This document shows positions 46,101 to 57,569 of a DNA stretch of 64,000 nt, one piece after another (positions within the stretch are counted from its first letter, which is position 1; each line of letters begins with the position of its first letter). The stretch covers positions 11,978,501 through 12,042,500 of the forward strand of contig OU015655.1 in assembly GCA_907165275.2 (NCBI GenBank), given 5' to 3'. The translations under genes were made by a program, and so were the position numbers. The notes under the pieces were generated by a model that was not told the DNA's origin, ran no database searches, and saw only the letters and a list, made by a program, of their open reading frames with translations. This DNA comes from Zygaena filipendulae. Lineage: Eukaryota; Arthropoda; Insecta; Lepidoptera; Zygaenidae.

Positions 46101-49100
46101 GTTATGAAAATTTGAAGTAAGATTTTTGACTTATTGTATAAGATTGCCAGATGCTCAAATACGACCACACCTTTCCGTAACATTTTGTATAGTCTTAAAC
46201 TATTTACTTAAGGTGCTGGTGTTAGGGCTAGTTTTCATACAAATTGCCTACCGAGTTTTCTTACACTACGGCTGTTTTTGGTAATTAGAATTTATTTTAT
46301 AAAATACTACTACTGGTCTAGATGCCGCATAAGTCCCAAATCTTTGCAGATAGTGAACAAAAAACATAATTACAAGCATTTCAAAAATATTAAATTTTGG
46401 TCGAATCTCTTACTTGTGTGAGAGCGTATACAGTATAAGTGTACGAAAATGGTGGCCCGGTCTATAAACAGCTGTGGTTTGGCTGTAGACTGACAAGTCC
46501 CCGAATGCAGTAGTTTGTAGTGAGTTCCAAAAAGATCGAAAGGTGTCGCGGCGTTGAGCCGTGAGTTTTGACAATTTTACCTACCGGGATAATTTAGAAT
46601 TGAATTTGGAATATACATAATATTACTGATGTAGTTGGTAGGTATTTAGTAGCCGAAGCGAAGGCATAACTATATTTTGTTTTGAGTCACGTACAAGTAG
46701 GTATACCTTATAAGCTACAAGTAGCCCGTACAAGTATTTTATATTTTTGTGTTGCATAAATTCTTGCTATCTCTTTCTTGTTTTTTCGATGCGTAAAATA
46801 GAGAGACCATATTTTCGAATGGTTGTATCTCACCACGGCCTAGAGTAATTCAACTTTTATTTCCGATGAAATCAGCAATGACACGCTGCCATATCATGTT
46901 GGTACCTACAACTTCATATTTTTATTGTGTCTATTGTCTATGTGACCACATGATCCAATTTTTATATTATCTTCAAAAAATTAATATATTTTTTTGTAAA
47001 GCTCATACCTCCGAAACTAGTATGAGAGATAACCCCACCCCATCATATTGCTGTTCAAACTTCATGTTTTCGTGGTATCTATGTGACGTGACAAAATTTT
47101 TGAATGCTTATATCTCCGAAACTATAGGACGCAGTCATATCACGTTGGTACTCAAACTTCATGTTTTGTGATATCTATGTGGTCAAATTTTCGACAGCTA
47201 ATATCTCCGAAACTGCAAGTTACAAACTCATCGTGTTGATAGGTCAAACTTCATGTTTTCGTGATATCTATGTGATCACGTGATGTAATTTTCAAAAGCC
47301 TATAATATTTTTTACTATTACCCATACATATACCTACTTTGTATTTGTTAATCTATAGGTACTAATGATAAAGCTGAAGAGTTGGTTTGTTTGTTTGGGT
47401 TGTACGTACTAATCTCAGGAACTACTGGATCGAATTGAAAAATTATTTTCGTGTTAGATAGTCATTTATCGAGGATGGCTATAGGCTATAACATCACGCT
47501 ATGACCAATACGAGCGGAGCACGACAGGACACTCACGTGGTTTTTTTCAGTAAGTTCTTTTCTCCAATTTTTTTTTTCAGTCAGCTGTTAGAGACGAGAA
47601 TCGAATGTTGAATGCCTTTTTACAAAAAAAAATACCCTCGTAACGTTACACCCTGTATAATAAAGACTACTTTTGTAAATTTTTCCAAATGATGTAATTT
47701 GTTCATTGTTCATTCATTATTATTTATTATTTCCTTGATTTTGTAATCAAAGAAAAAAAAAATTGAGGCGAGCAAAACCGCGGCAGGATCAACTGCCAGT
47801 AAAATATTTATATTTTACAAATAATACAATATAATGATATATCCAACTTCCCAACGCACTGCTTTGACGAAACTAAATAAAAGAAGATCAATATATTCAA
47901 ATGACGCGCGACGGCTGAATGCATACAATTTTTTCGGCAGGAGGAACTATACGATAATAATGGTTAGAACAACTTTCGAAGAAGTCTCAATATTATGACT
48001 AGCTGTGCCCCGTGATTTCACCCGCGGTAATTTCGGAGTTCCCGCGGGAATTCCGGGATAAAAAGCATGTCCTTCTCTGTACCCCTGACAACGTGCATGC
48101 CAAATTTCATCCAAATCCGTTCAGCCGTTTTTGCGTGATTGAGTAAACGTATGCGAGGATAAGAGCTCGAAAGCGTATTTTCATCCGACTTGCTTCAAAT
48201 TTATCGCCACTGCTCAGCTCCTATGTGTCTTAGCGTTATGTTATATAGCCTATAACCTGCCCAGGAGTATGGATTACAATCGTACCAAGTTTGGTTAAAA
48301 TCCCTTGAGTAGCTTTTGATCCATGCGTGCACATACAGACAGACAGATAGACAGACAGAAAAAAAATTTACTGATTGCATTTTTGGTATCAGTATCGATC
48401 ACCATTCAGCCTCGAATATTAATTTTGAATATATATTCAATGTACAGAATTGATTTCTCTACACTTTTATTATAAGTATAGATATAGATAGATAGAAAAT
48501 ATAGATAGATAAAATTGTTTTTTTTTTTATTATCTGTAATTTTTTATGGTATTGTTTACGCTTTGAGATCTAAACTGCTTCTTCATAATTTACATTATGC
48601 ACACTTCTACACAAACTGATTATTAGAAATGCGAATGCGAGTTTGTTTGTTTATTTGTTACGCTTTTTATTACTCAACCGATTACCTAAAAATTTTGCAT
48701 ACACTTTATTAGTAGGGGCACAGAGAAGGACACAGGGTAGTTTTTATCCCGGAATTCCCGCAGAAACTCTGAAATTAGCGTGGGTGAAATCGCGCTAATT
48801 TCTAGGTATTTTATGAAAAATTGCTAGTATTATTATAAAGAACTAAAGAACCAGTTTTTTTAAATACTTCACTCATAAGAAACTACAGTATCCTCCAGTA
48901 TCAGTTATTATTGGCCTATAATTGGCTGCTATTTTTGTATTCAAAAGTGTTTTTATCTGGAAAGCTGTTGGTCTTCCTAAAAAATAAATAAATAAATAAA
49001 TTAATTAATTTTATAAAAATGTTTCACGCGGGTGTAACCGCGGAACACAGCTAGTAGAATATAAAATACTTTACAAACTCAACGTACTGATGAAACTCAA

Positions 49101-52100
49101 TAAAATATAAAATTTTATTATCACGAGATGTCAAAATTTAAATTTTGAAATGGAACAACGGCAGAATGTGTTTGTTTTTTTTTTCGTGTAATAACACCAA
49201 GCGGTATATAGGTTGAGTGGCTAGACCAAAGAGTATATAACCACTATGCGTACTAACGTCTGGCTCTAATCCTTTTAGAATTACGGTTCAAATCTCGGTT
49301 TATATGAGTACTAGCTGTTCCCCGCGGTTTCACCCGCGGCAATTTCAGAGATCCCGCAGGAATTCCGGGATACAAAGTACCCTATGCATATAGGGTACCT
49401 TCTCTGTACCCCTGACAACGTATATGCAAAATCTCATTAGATTTCGCCGGTGCTAATTTTGGGGTCCCCGCGGGAATTCCGGGATATAAAGTGCCCTATG
49501 CATATAGGGTACCTTCTCTATACCCCTGACAACGTAAGATATACAAAATCTGATTAGGTTTCACCGGTGTTCGTTTTGGAGTTCCCGCGGGAATTCCGGG
49601 ATATAGAGTACCCTTTGTCCTTTTGCCAGCCATGAAAGCGTAACAGACAGACAGAGTTACTTTCGCATTTATAATATTATTACTATTTAGTAGGGATTGT
49701 GTCTTTGTGGAATTTTGTACTATTTTTGTAAAGTTATCACGAATCATAGAGGTTTTGAGTTGAACTGCGATTCTATTTATTATTGGATATTCTGTGATTG
49801 ATTTTTTCTAAAATTAAAAATCATTCTAGTCGATGACGTAAATTACATAGTCATAGTAGGTCATAGTGGCGGAGATATTATAAGATTTCAATTTTTTTAT
49901 CACCAAGTCACTAGTAAATCCCGAAATGTTGAAATTTAGATTGGAACCTAGAGTTCTTTTTATACCCAAAATTATTTTCAGTCCTAATATTTACGCAAGT
50001 AGGTACGTGTGTAACCTGCAGGGAAAGGTTGTATTGAAAATAAGTCCAATATTTTTATTTAGCTTTATCCATCTTTATATTTTCTTAGATTCTAGTTTTA
50101 TATCCTTTAAATTTTCTTTTTTGGAATTAAAATAAAATTCCAAAAAAGAACGAAAAATAAATCGTTTGTAGATCTATAAATAAGTACATATAAACAAATT
50201 TGAGAAAATTAGTTACAAAAAGTGGAATCGCAATCTTAGATTTGAACACGAGATTTTCACGATTCATTATTTACAAAAAGAGACGTATTACACCACAGCG
50301 CCACCGAGACTCAAACATAATAAGTCAAATTCAGAATCAGATTCGGCTAATACTAATCGATTTGCATGTGTGTGTGACTACGTTTCGGGCGGTTATTCCT
50401 AATTTTCTTGTAGTTAAAGGATAATAATGCGCGTAAGACCATATAAAAATTTTAAATAAAAGATGTATTAAACACTCATCCTGTCGCATTTATCATCAAA
50501 ATCTATCTTTTAGCTTGCGATTCTCTGTAAATTGAGAAAACACTTTTATAGCGCCACCCGCGGCCTCTATCGGCTGAGAGGCTGCATAATATGGTGGCGC
50601 GCCACCTTAAGTCAAAGTCTCATATTGGTGGTATTGGTACTATTGTATTCTAAATGAAAGTAAAGCTACAACGTTATATGCCTCATCACTTCAACCCTCA
50701 AAATCTTTTCACCTATGATTTCACCTCTAGCCCCTAAAAACCTTCACCGGCGAAGCCTAGCCCTCTGGTCATGCATTCTCCAACCTCAGAAGGCATATTA
50801 TTTTGGGAAATGATGCTATTTCTGCAGTGAATAATTGATTAGATTAATTTATTTCACAGTATCAAATTTCAAACTAGATTAAGTCAAAATAATATGTCGA
50901 AGTATAACGCGATCGTCGAGAAGGTAAATATCATTAATGTGGACATCGTCTCATCATCGGAATATATTCACAGATATTAAAATTAACATGTCATCCAAAA
51001 AAAACCATTTTTTTTCGCATTGTAGAATGATGAAGGAGCCTTGGCAACTACAACTTTACGTACCGGCGTGATGAGTCTCCTAGTTTTCACGCTGAAAGGT
51101 TTCATCACTCACATCTTCATGATAGTACTCATCATCCTCACAATATGGCTGTCCAGAGGCATCAAAGATGAGAATATCGTGAGTACCTACCTATAGCAAC
51201 AATGGTCTAATGTTGCCTTCCGTGCACCAGTTACTATAAAAATATCCAAATCTAGAGATTAAGACATTTAGATTAACTAGAGTTAAAGGTGTGCATGCCT
51301 ATAATATTTGAAGAGTTCCATCCCTCGTCCTGATCTGATGACAATGCGACCTTTTGAAAATATCCCCTTTCTAACAAAAAAAAAACGGTACCTATACAAA
51401 TATTATCGAAATCGGTACCTATACAAATATTATCGAAATCGGTACCTATACAAATGGAGTGCTGAGGTAACAAAAAAAAAATATAACCTAACTAAAAAAC
51501 CTCCCCCTTTTTAAACTCCGTTAATTTTATATGAGAAATAATTTCGAACGGGTGATTCTTGGTGTCTTTTAGATTCTTTTTGTTTTTCAGCATTCGTTGC
51601 ATCAATTCAAAACTCCGATCAACGCATTCGAGTGAGTTTGGATTTTTTAATTATTTACACGAAAAGCTAAATCATTATCGACATGAACAGCCATAGCAAC
51701 CTTAGTCTTAGGGGTTAGCGAACCTAACTTCTACGACGCTAAAGTGTCCCCGCATCATGGTAAACATTTATAACATAACAAGCTGCCCTGCGCGGTTTCA
51801 CCCGCGAAAATTGCGAATTTTCCGCGGAATTGTTACATACAAACTTTGCCCTCCACTTTACCCCCTTAGGGATAGAATTTTCAAAAATCCTTTCTTATCG
51901 GATAGGCACGCCATACAAAGAATACACTCTCCAAGTTGCAGGTCTCTACGATCAGCGGTTTAGGCTGTGCGATGGCGTTGATCCACCAGTCATTGAGGAA
52001 CAAGCATTTTATATGTATAGATTTTATAAGTATAATAGGTACTTACCATACTAGTACCAGACGGTGACACTCCATACAAATGAAATGAACGTAAACGTGT

Positions 52101-54644
52101 TGTGCGTGTGGGCGTATCGTAACTGATCGTATCGTAACTATCATAGAACTGATTTACGACAATGTGCAAGTGTTATTAGGGAAACACAGAACTTCTCCTT
52201 TCTTGAAGTAGGCGAATAAATATAAATTATAATTAGATTCCTCAACTGTATTAATTTAACTTTTGGGTTAACTTTGAACTGGTTTTACAGAAGGTTACCG
52301 CGACCAGTCGACTACAGCGAGCCCGGGTACCCCCTGTCCCCTGTCTACCCATCAGAAACTCCACGTTCCAGGTCGTAAGTATACCCATGTTTATTACCAT
52401 CTGTTTTAATAAAACAATCAGAACACCATGTCTAGATTTTGACGCTACTTTCACTGCTAATTAGCTGATGTTATAAGAAGTAAATTAGGCTAATTTGGAG
52501 TTTCCGAAACTCACGCAGGTGAAACCGCAGGGCACAGTTAGTGATTACGTATTGTCAAATCAAAATTAGATCCCCTGAAATTTCAAACTTACACACTGTA
52601 TAGGTTGAGTCAAAATTACTGATTTTTTAAGATGGTGGCAGCCCCTTAGTTATAATTGTTCCCCTAAAAATGTTTACATTTGTAGGGGTTATTGTCATCA
52701 CAAAGTAAATTCGTCACGAAAAAAAGGTATGACAGTGTGAATTCGTCACAGTTCTAATTTTGATACATTGCGATGTGTATTTCAGACCCAGATCCCAAAT
52801 CAACGATGGATTCATTTTCGATAATAACGTGTAAGTTGATTCATTAATGTAGTTTATTTAATTCTATTATGGGGGAGTAATAAAAAAATAGGTGGTCTGA
52901 CAAAAGGACAAAGCATTTTATATGTATAGAATACCAACAACTCTGTGACCTGGGACAAATAATTCTATATGTACAGGTATTTCTTTCTATTTGTACAGGT
53001 ATATACTTCAAAACCACACCGGGTTCCTAACTCCATCGTGTTTAAACCAATTTAACACCCCCGGAAGTGTTATCATACTAATATTATAAATGTGAAAGTG
53101 TGGATGTTTGGATGTTTGTTACTCAATCACGCAAAAACGGCTGTGCGGATTTGGATAAAATTTGGCATGCACGTTGTCAGGGGTACAGAGAAGGACATAG
53201 GGTACTTTTTATCTCGGAACTCCCGCGGGAACTGAACCCGCGGGGCACAGCTAGTTTTTCATATAAACTTATTGTTATGCTTCATTTTTGCAGATCTAGG
53301 CCTCGGGAATACAACGGCCTAAGTTACGACAATAGACCGTAAGTTGACTTATGTAATTTTGTCCAATGATTTAAGTACATTAATTTGTTCTCTCAGCATG
53401 TACCTATTGTATTGCATTCAGAATATGCCCCACAGATGTGCGCGTGCAGAGCGCTGCATTCAAACTTGCTGTCGAAAAGTTTAAGCAAATAGTGCCAATA
53501 ACTGACACTGTTAGTGCAGGTTTTAAATTAAACGTCCACATGTTGCCATATACCTATATTGATACTGCCAAATTTAATACTCGTACTTAGTATCATTGGC
53601 CGAATTATCATACAAAAAAACATACATACAATCGAACATATACATATTTATATATTTATTTATTTGCAAGAATATGGTAGGTACATAAGTAGAACCTCCT
53701 CCTTTTTAGAAGTCGATTAGGAAAGCTGCCTATTATTACTAATATTATAAATGGACGCAGATAAGCAATAACATGTTAACCCACAAAATTAATTTTTTTG
53801 CGATTCAGAACCATTTATTGAGAGTTAAGGAACGTTTTTTAATTATGTGTTTACCTTATTACATTGTTTAAATATGTAACTAAATATTGAACATAAAAAT
53901 GTTGACACAAAATGGCGCTCCTACTTTTAAAACACTATTTACTCAAAATTTCTCCAGTGTGAGTTAACACACTATTGCTTATCTATGTCCAAATGCGAAA
54001 CTAAATCTGTCTCTCTCTGTTATAGCTTGTCACGTCTTAACCACACTACCCCATCATCATGTAATTTTGCATACACATTATCATTGTACAGAAAGGTAGT
54101 TTTAATCCCGGGATTCCCGCGAGAACTCCGATGATAGGGCGTGTGAAACCGCAGGGAAAAGCTAAAATGCGAAATTAACTGCAAACCTTTTTACGGCTTC
54201 ATTACCTTTTGCATACGCGTTGTCAGGGATACAGTAAACACCATAGGGTAGTTTTAATCCCAGAATTCTTGCGGGAACTCAAAAATTATCAGCTTAATTT
54301 TTTTAATTTTTTTAATTATTCTATCGATTTCTTTTTAAGTAGTTATAATTTATATTGTTAAAGGATTTTTTATAGGGAATGGCGCTGTATCTCCAATGAA
54401 AAGGTTCTTAATAAAAGGGTTTTTTTTTTTATTCTATAGCAACTTCGCCCGCTCGAATTCGTGGCGAACGCAACAGAGCCAACCGGACCTCAGCCCTCGG
54501 CCTTTCACGTACGGCGTACCCGACAGCTCGGCGCCATCCCCCAAACCCAGCGAGACGAGCTTCTACTACCCGCCAGTGCCGGAACCGGATTACGACGGAG
54601 AACTGCCCAAAATGAAATCGGCACTCAAAAGAACGTTTATGTAG
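43136..54644 (+). CDS. Four-transmembrane protein with proline-rich tail, family unknown
   Basis: Ten exons: 43136-43201, 44393-44507, 45014-45142, 45614-45750, 51026-51178, 51591-51631, 52291-52374, 52786-52830, 53294-53338, 54440-54644. Every junction has GT-AG sites and matching phase, giving 339 residues. An in-frame stop at 43106 supports the start (MELTKSSQSVKVIGKLSAGF). Predicted helices: about 14-41, 78-104, 113-134, 163-192. Loop 1 carries CLDNEL and DTSCSD; loop 2 carries THFGRDF. Residues 201-339 form a hydrophilic tail rich in Pro, Ser and Tyr (YPLSPVYPSETPRS, YYPPVPEPDY), probably cytoplasmic and suited to SH3/WW-type contacts or phosphorylation. The layout recalls tetraspan junction proteins (claudin, MARVEL, insect Pasiflora/Snakeskin types) but no signature fixes it. 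Intron 4 (5.3 kb) is full of repeats. Confidence 0.8.
43440..43790 (-). other. GC-richer segment in intron 1 of the four-TM gene
   Basis: Two overlapping minus-strand frames of 60-70 codons (one contains RYGWARLPIALSG). No recognised domain; probably transposon-derived. Not called as a gene. Confidence 0.2.
44660..44825 (+). mobile_element. Lep1-like fragments (two 3' halves)
   Basis: GGAGTTCCTGCCGGAGCTC to GTGGGTGAATCTCCG, then GAGTTCCTAAGGGAATTCCG to CACCGCTAG. Confidence 0.55.
45222..45524 (-). mobile_element. Tandem Lep1-like Helitron
   Basis: CTGTTCCCCGCGGTTTCACC at 45222; the TTTCGGAGTTCCCGCGGGAATTCCG block is repeated once (near 45255 and 45357) before the normal 5' end (TTTTATAATATTAGTA). 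Between exons 3 and 4. Confidence 0.8.
45790..46193. mobile_element. Foldback MITE, second copy (see 2305)
   Basis: AAAGGTGTAGTCATATTTGA at the left, TCAAATACGACCACACCTTT at the right; begins about 40 bases after exon 4 of the four-TM gene. Confidence 0.75.
46880..47300 (+). repeat. Degenerate tandem array, period about 95-100 bp
   Basis: AACTTCATGTTTTCGTG..ATCTATGTG and ATCTCCGAAACT recur about four times, the best-spaced units at 47057, 47155 and 47245. In intron 4 of the four-TM gene. Confidence 0.7.
47999..48165 (-). mobile_element. Lep1-like Helitron
   Basis: CTAGCTGTGCCCCGTGATTT through CCAAATCCGTTCAGCCGTTT. Followed by unrelated DNA with CAGACAGACAGATAGACAGA at 48338. Confidence 0.75.
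48622..49057 (+). mobile_element. Lep1-like Helitron and separate 3' end
   Basis: 48622-48810 (TTAGAAATGCGAATGCGAG to GCGTGGGTGAAATCGCG) and 49020-49057 (TTTCACGCGGGTGTAACCGC to CAGCTAG), separated by an AAAT run. Confidence 0.65.
49310..49690 (-). mobile_element. Lep1-like Helitron with three internal tandem units
   Basis: CTAGCTGTTCCCCGCGGTTT starts it. The block ATTCCGGGATA..AAAGT.CCCTATGCATATAGGG to TTTCGCCGGTG is present three times (about 49345, 49470 and 49590), then the usual end TTTATAATATTATTA. Confidence 0.85.
49700..51020. other. Rest of intron 4 of the four-TM gene
   Basis: AT-rich. Short open frames at 49926-50135 and 50200-50424 show no motif. A brief GC-rich patch (GCGCCACCCGCGGCC) at about 50552 has no coding sign. 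Confidence 0.4.
51295..51520 (+). repeat. Interspersed repeat with internal 27-bp tandem units
   Basis: Copy of the 14961 family (TATAATATTTGAAGAG...CTGATCTGATGACAATG). Inside it a unit starting CGGTACCTATACAAATATTA is repeated 2.6 times between 51387 and 51453. Confidence 0.7.
51778..52030 (-). mobile_element. Lep1-like variant
   Basis: AGCTGCCCTGCGCGGTTTCA, CCTTAGGGATAGAATTTTCA and TTTCTTATCGGAT, ending AAGCATTTTATATGTATAG; same variant as 20752 (reverse) and 55650. Confidence 0.7.
52435..52545 (+). mobile_element. Lep1-like fragment (AGCTGATG subfamily)
   Basis: CTGCTAATTAGCTGATGTTA to AACCGCAGGGCACAGTTAG. Confidence 0.6.
53074..53254 (+). mobile_element. Lep1-like Helitron, full length
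   Basis: TACTAATATTATAAATGTG to CGCGGGGCACAGCTAG, ending 39 bases before exon 9 of the four-TM gene. Confidence 0.85.
53990..54290 (+). mobile_element. Two degraded Lep1-like fragments
   Basis: 53990-54165 and 54180-54290, each with TTTTGCATACAC/CGTTGTC and GGTAGTTTTAATCCC. Upstream of the last exon of the four-TM gene. Confidence 0.6.
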
Positions 54645-54668
54645 TCCTTAATATATATACGTATAGCA

Positions 54669-55519
54669 GCCCCCTTAGCCAAGTTGACAATCTATAATCG
54701 TTAACTTATCGTCGTATCAAGAAAGAAAGAAAGAAAAAAAGACTTATTATTTACTAGCTGTGCCCCACGGTTTCACACGCATGAAAGGTTTTTATATAAC
54801 AACTTTTTTCCCGACATCCGATTTCAATGAAATAAAGCCTATATGTAGCTCCAGGCTAAGCTTTATCTACCTGTGAAAACCGCATGACAATCGGTTCAGT
54901 AGATGCGGAGATTATCGCGAACAAACAGACAGACAGAAAAGAATTTTAAAAACTTTTTTGGGCTTGGTTACTCTTCGTTTATCATCCCTCTCAATTTTAG
55001 GTAAAAATATTCAATGTACAGAATCGCGGATTCTATTCTTTTATTATAGTATAGATTTAATTTATTTACGACCGATACTGGTTTCGTTATTAATAGATTA
55101 ATTTCTAATTAATACAGAGAAAAACCGTCGACATTAGTATTTAATATATTTTGTATATTTCGCGAAAAATCATTTAAATCAGTAGGTAGTCTATTTTTTT
55201 GTGACCACGTGACACGACATTAACTTTCTTACCGCCGCACTCAGAGTCGAATTTAATGATTACTTAGTTAAATATCGATTTTTAAAACAAAACTGCCGCA
55301 ATCAGATAAGTTAAATAAATTAATGTTAATTGGCATTTAACTAATTAAGTTACTTCTCATTAAATACCAATTAACATTAATTTACTGAACGTCTCTGATT
55401 GCGGCAGTTTTGTTTTAAAAATCTATACTTAACTAAGTAATCATTAAAGTCGACTCTGAGTGCGGCGGTTAGTTTCTATAGCAATAGCGATTATAGATTC
55501 TCAACTCGGCTAAGGGAGC
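54669..55519. mobile_element. Foldback MITE split by later insertions
   Basis: Left arm 54669-54716 (GCCCCCTTAGCCAAGTTGAC) and right arm 55487-55519 (GATTATAGATTCTCAACTCG...) belong to one element of the 35745 family. Between them lie a GAAA retroposon tail, a Lep1-like copy (54755-55055) and a palindromic MITE (55231-55470). Confidence 0.65.
55231..55470. mobile_element. Palindromic 240-bp MITE, full copy
   Basis: ACCGCCGCACTCAGAGTCGA to TCGACTCTGAGTGCGGCGGT, same family as 36611 and 59860. Confidence 0.9.
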
Positions 55520-55649
55520 AGTTAGGTAGGCAGTTAAAATAAAATAAAAAGCTATGATATTATGCTCATTTCTTTTTTTTTGCATTAATCCTATTTAACT
55601 AATATTATAACATGCCACGTTTAAACAACGTCGCATTGATGGAGACATC

Positions 55650-55890
55650 GCAATACTAGCTGCCCCGCGCGGTTTCACCCGCGATAATTTCGGAGTTCCC
55701 GCGGAATTGTTCCATACAAACTTTGCCCCCCTTTTTTCATCTCCTTAGGGGTAGAATTTTCAAAAATCTTTTCTTATCGGATGCCTACGTCATACAAAGA
55801 ACACACACTTCAAGTTTCAGGTCTCTAAAATCAGCGGTATAGGCTGTGCGTTGATCCGTCAGTCAAGTCATAGATAAACACTTTGCTAAT
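55650..55890 (-). mobile_element. Lep1-like variant
   Basis: CTAGCTGCCCCGCGCGGTTTC, TCCTTAGGGGTAGAATTTTC and TTTCTTATCGGATGCC. Confidence 0.7.
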
Positions 55891-56025
55891 GCATATGCGG
55901 GTGCTCACGTAGGTACAATACAAAACAGCTGTTATTCGCCTATTACTAATATTATAAAGAGGTAAAGTTTGTGAATTTGTGACGTTGTAGGCGGTGTTGT
56001 CTGTGTCTAAACTATCTAAAGTCTA

Positions 56026-56220
56026 AAACTAATATTAGAGGAAAGATTTGATTTTTTGTTTGTTTGTTACGATTTAACTCAAAAACTACTGGACAGATTT
56101 CTAAAATTCATTCACCATTAGAATGCTACATTCTCCCTGAGTAACATAAGCTATATTATAACACAGAATTCCCACGGGAACTCCGAAATTACCGCGGATG
56201 AAACCGCGAAGGACAGCTAG
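56026..56220 (+). mobile_element. Lep1-like Helitron
   Basis: ACTAATATTAGAGGAAAGAT to GCGAAGGACAGCTAG; same subfamily as 13959. Confidence 0.8.
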
Positions 56221-56642
56221 TAACGCATAAGTATAATGCCACGTATACAATTGAAATAAATAGATACGCTAGAAATGTGCATTAAGGTAGGTAATTTTAC
56301 CTTAGTAAGTATTATTTGATTTTTACATACTATATTTATAATATACATATATTTAGATTAAACTTATCTGTTTTTAGATGTGATTATTTAACTTAGGATA
56401 TTCGATGTAGGTAGTTATAAAAAAATACTTGCAGGTAGTTAATACACTCGCACGTCCGTGCGGGCGACTGCTATGTCCTCCAAACGTCCTACATGAAGTT
56501 GGAGTTAGCAAAAATTATCACCAGATGGCTCATGTGAGCAAAACACTGTGTGACCAGCATGTGACCACTCATTAAGAGAATTGTGGACATCGAACTTTTA
56601 AACTTAAAATGGGTAGCTCAGATAATTAATAATTATGTTTTA

Positions 56643-56830
56643 CTAGCTGTGCGCCGCGGTTTCACCTGCGTGAATTTCGGAATTCCCGCAGAAACTCCAA
56701 AGTAGCCTAATTTATTTCTTATAACGTCAGCTAATTAATTAGCAGTGAAAGGCCCGTCAAAAACGATCCAACCGTTTCCGAGATTCACCCGCGTGTTTCG
56801 GAATTCCCGCAGGAACTCCAAACTTCTATT
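56643..56830 (-). mobile_element. Lep1-like compound fragment
   Basis: CTAGCTGTGCGCCGCGGTTT, TCAGCTAATTAATTAGCAGT and a second CACCCGCG half at 56787. Confidence 0.65.
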
Positions 56831-56914
56831 GTTCTTCTCCTTACAAATAACAAACACAACAAAAAAGAATTGGCGAAATTGGTCCAGCACCCAAGTAGGT
56901 ACAAACGTATGCCC

Positions 56915-57560
56915 GAATTTCATTTGCCCGAATTTCATTTGCCCGAATTTTTTGTTTACCATAAAAGACATACGTGACATACTCTTATTTGCCCGAACAT
57001 TAGATTCCATAATGATTCGAATGCCATACGTATTGTTATCCATATTTTTAATTGCAATAATATTTATGCAACAGAATTTTCAAACGCCATACTAAATTAA
57101 TATCAGTCCAAGTCGCTTCCGTACAAATTTAACCAAACGCCTTTGTCCTAAAAAGCGATTGGCTTTCTGGCACTTCGCCGGCCGCTGCCGCGGCACGCTC
57201 GCTACGCTCGCTCGGCTCGTGCGTTGTCTTTCATGTTTCTAACCAACCTAACCTATATTTTTTTTATAATTATTTTAACCTATTTTACAAACAATTTCGG
57301 TGGGAAATGATGTTATGGTATGTGATAATTACGGCTTACAATGATTATAACAAATAATGTTATGGAAATTGATTTTATGGGAAACAATGATTACAACAAA
57401 TGATGTTATGGAAATTAACTTTATGGGAAACAAAGTTTCTAGCACGTGACTAATATAGGTAGTAAACAATGAGTATGACATATAAAATTATGAGAAACAA
57501 TATTGTGTCTGGTGAACTGACTATTGTAGCAAATAAAATTCGGGCAAATGAAATTCTGGC
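56915..57560. repeat. Unclassified element bounded by TTTGCCCGAATT repeats
   Basis: CCCGAATTTCATTTG is repeated 2.6 times from 56923, with the inverse ATTCGGGCAAATGAAATTC at 57537. Inside: ATGTTATGGAAATT.A.TTTATGGGAAACAA repeated at 57310-57435. A GC-rich stretch (CGCTCGCTACGCTCGCTCGG) is at 57195. Confidence 0.55.
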
Positions 57561-57569
57561 CAGTGGAGG

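Noticed and set aside
46866..47171. 101-codon plus-strand open frame
   Set aside because: Falls across the degenerate tandem array; repeats account for it.
51308..51514. 68-codon frame with repeated RYLYKYY units
   Set aside because: Product of a 27-bp tandem repeat (9 codons per unit), not a protein.
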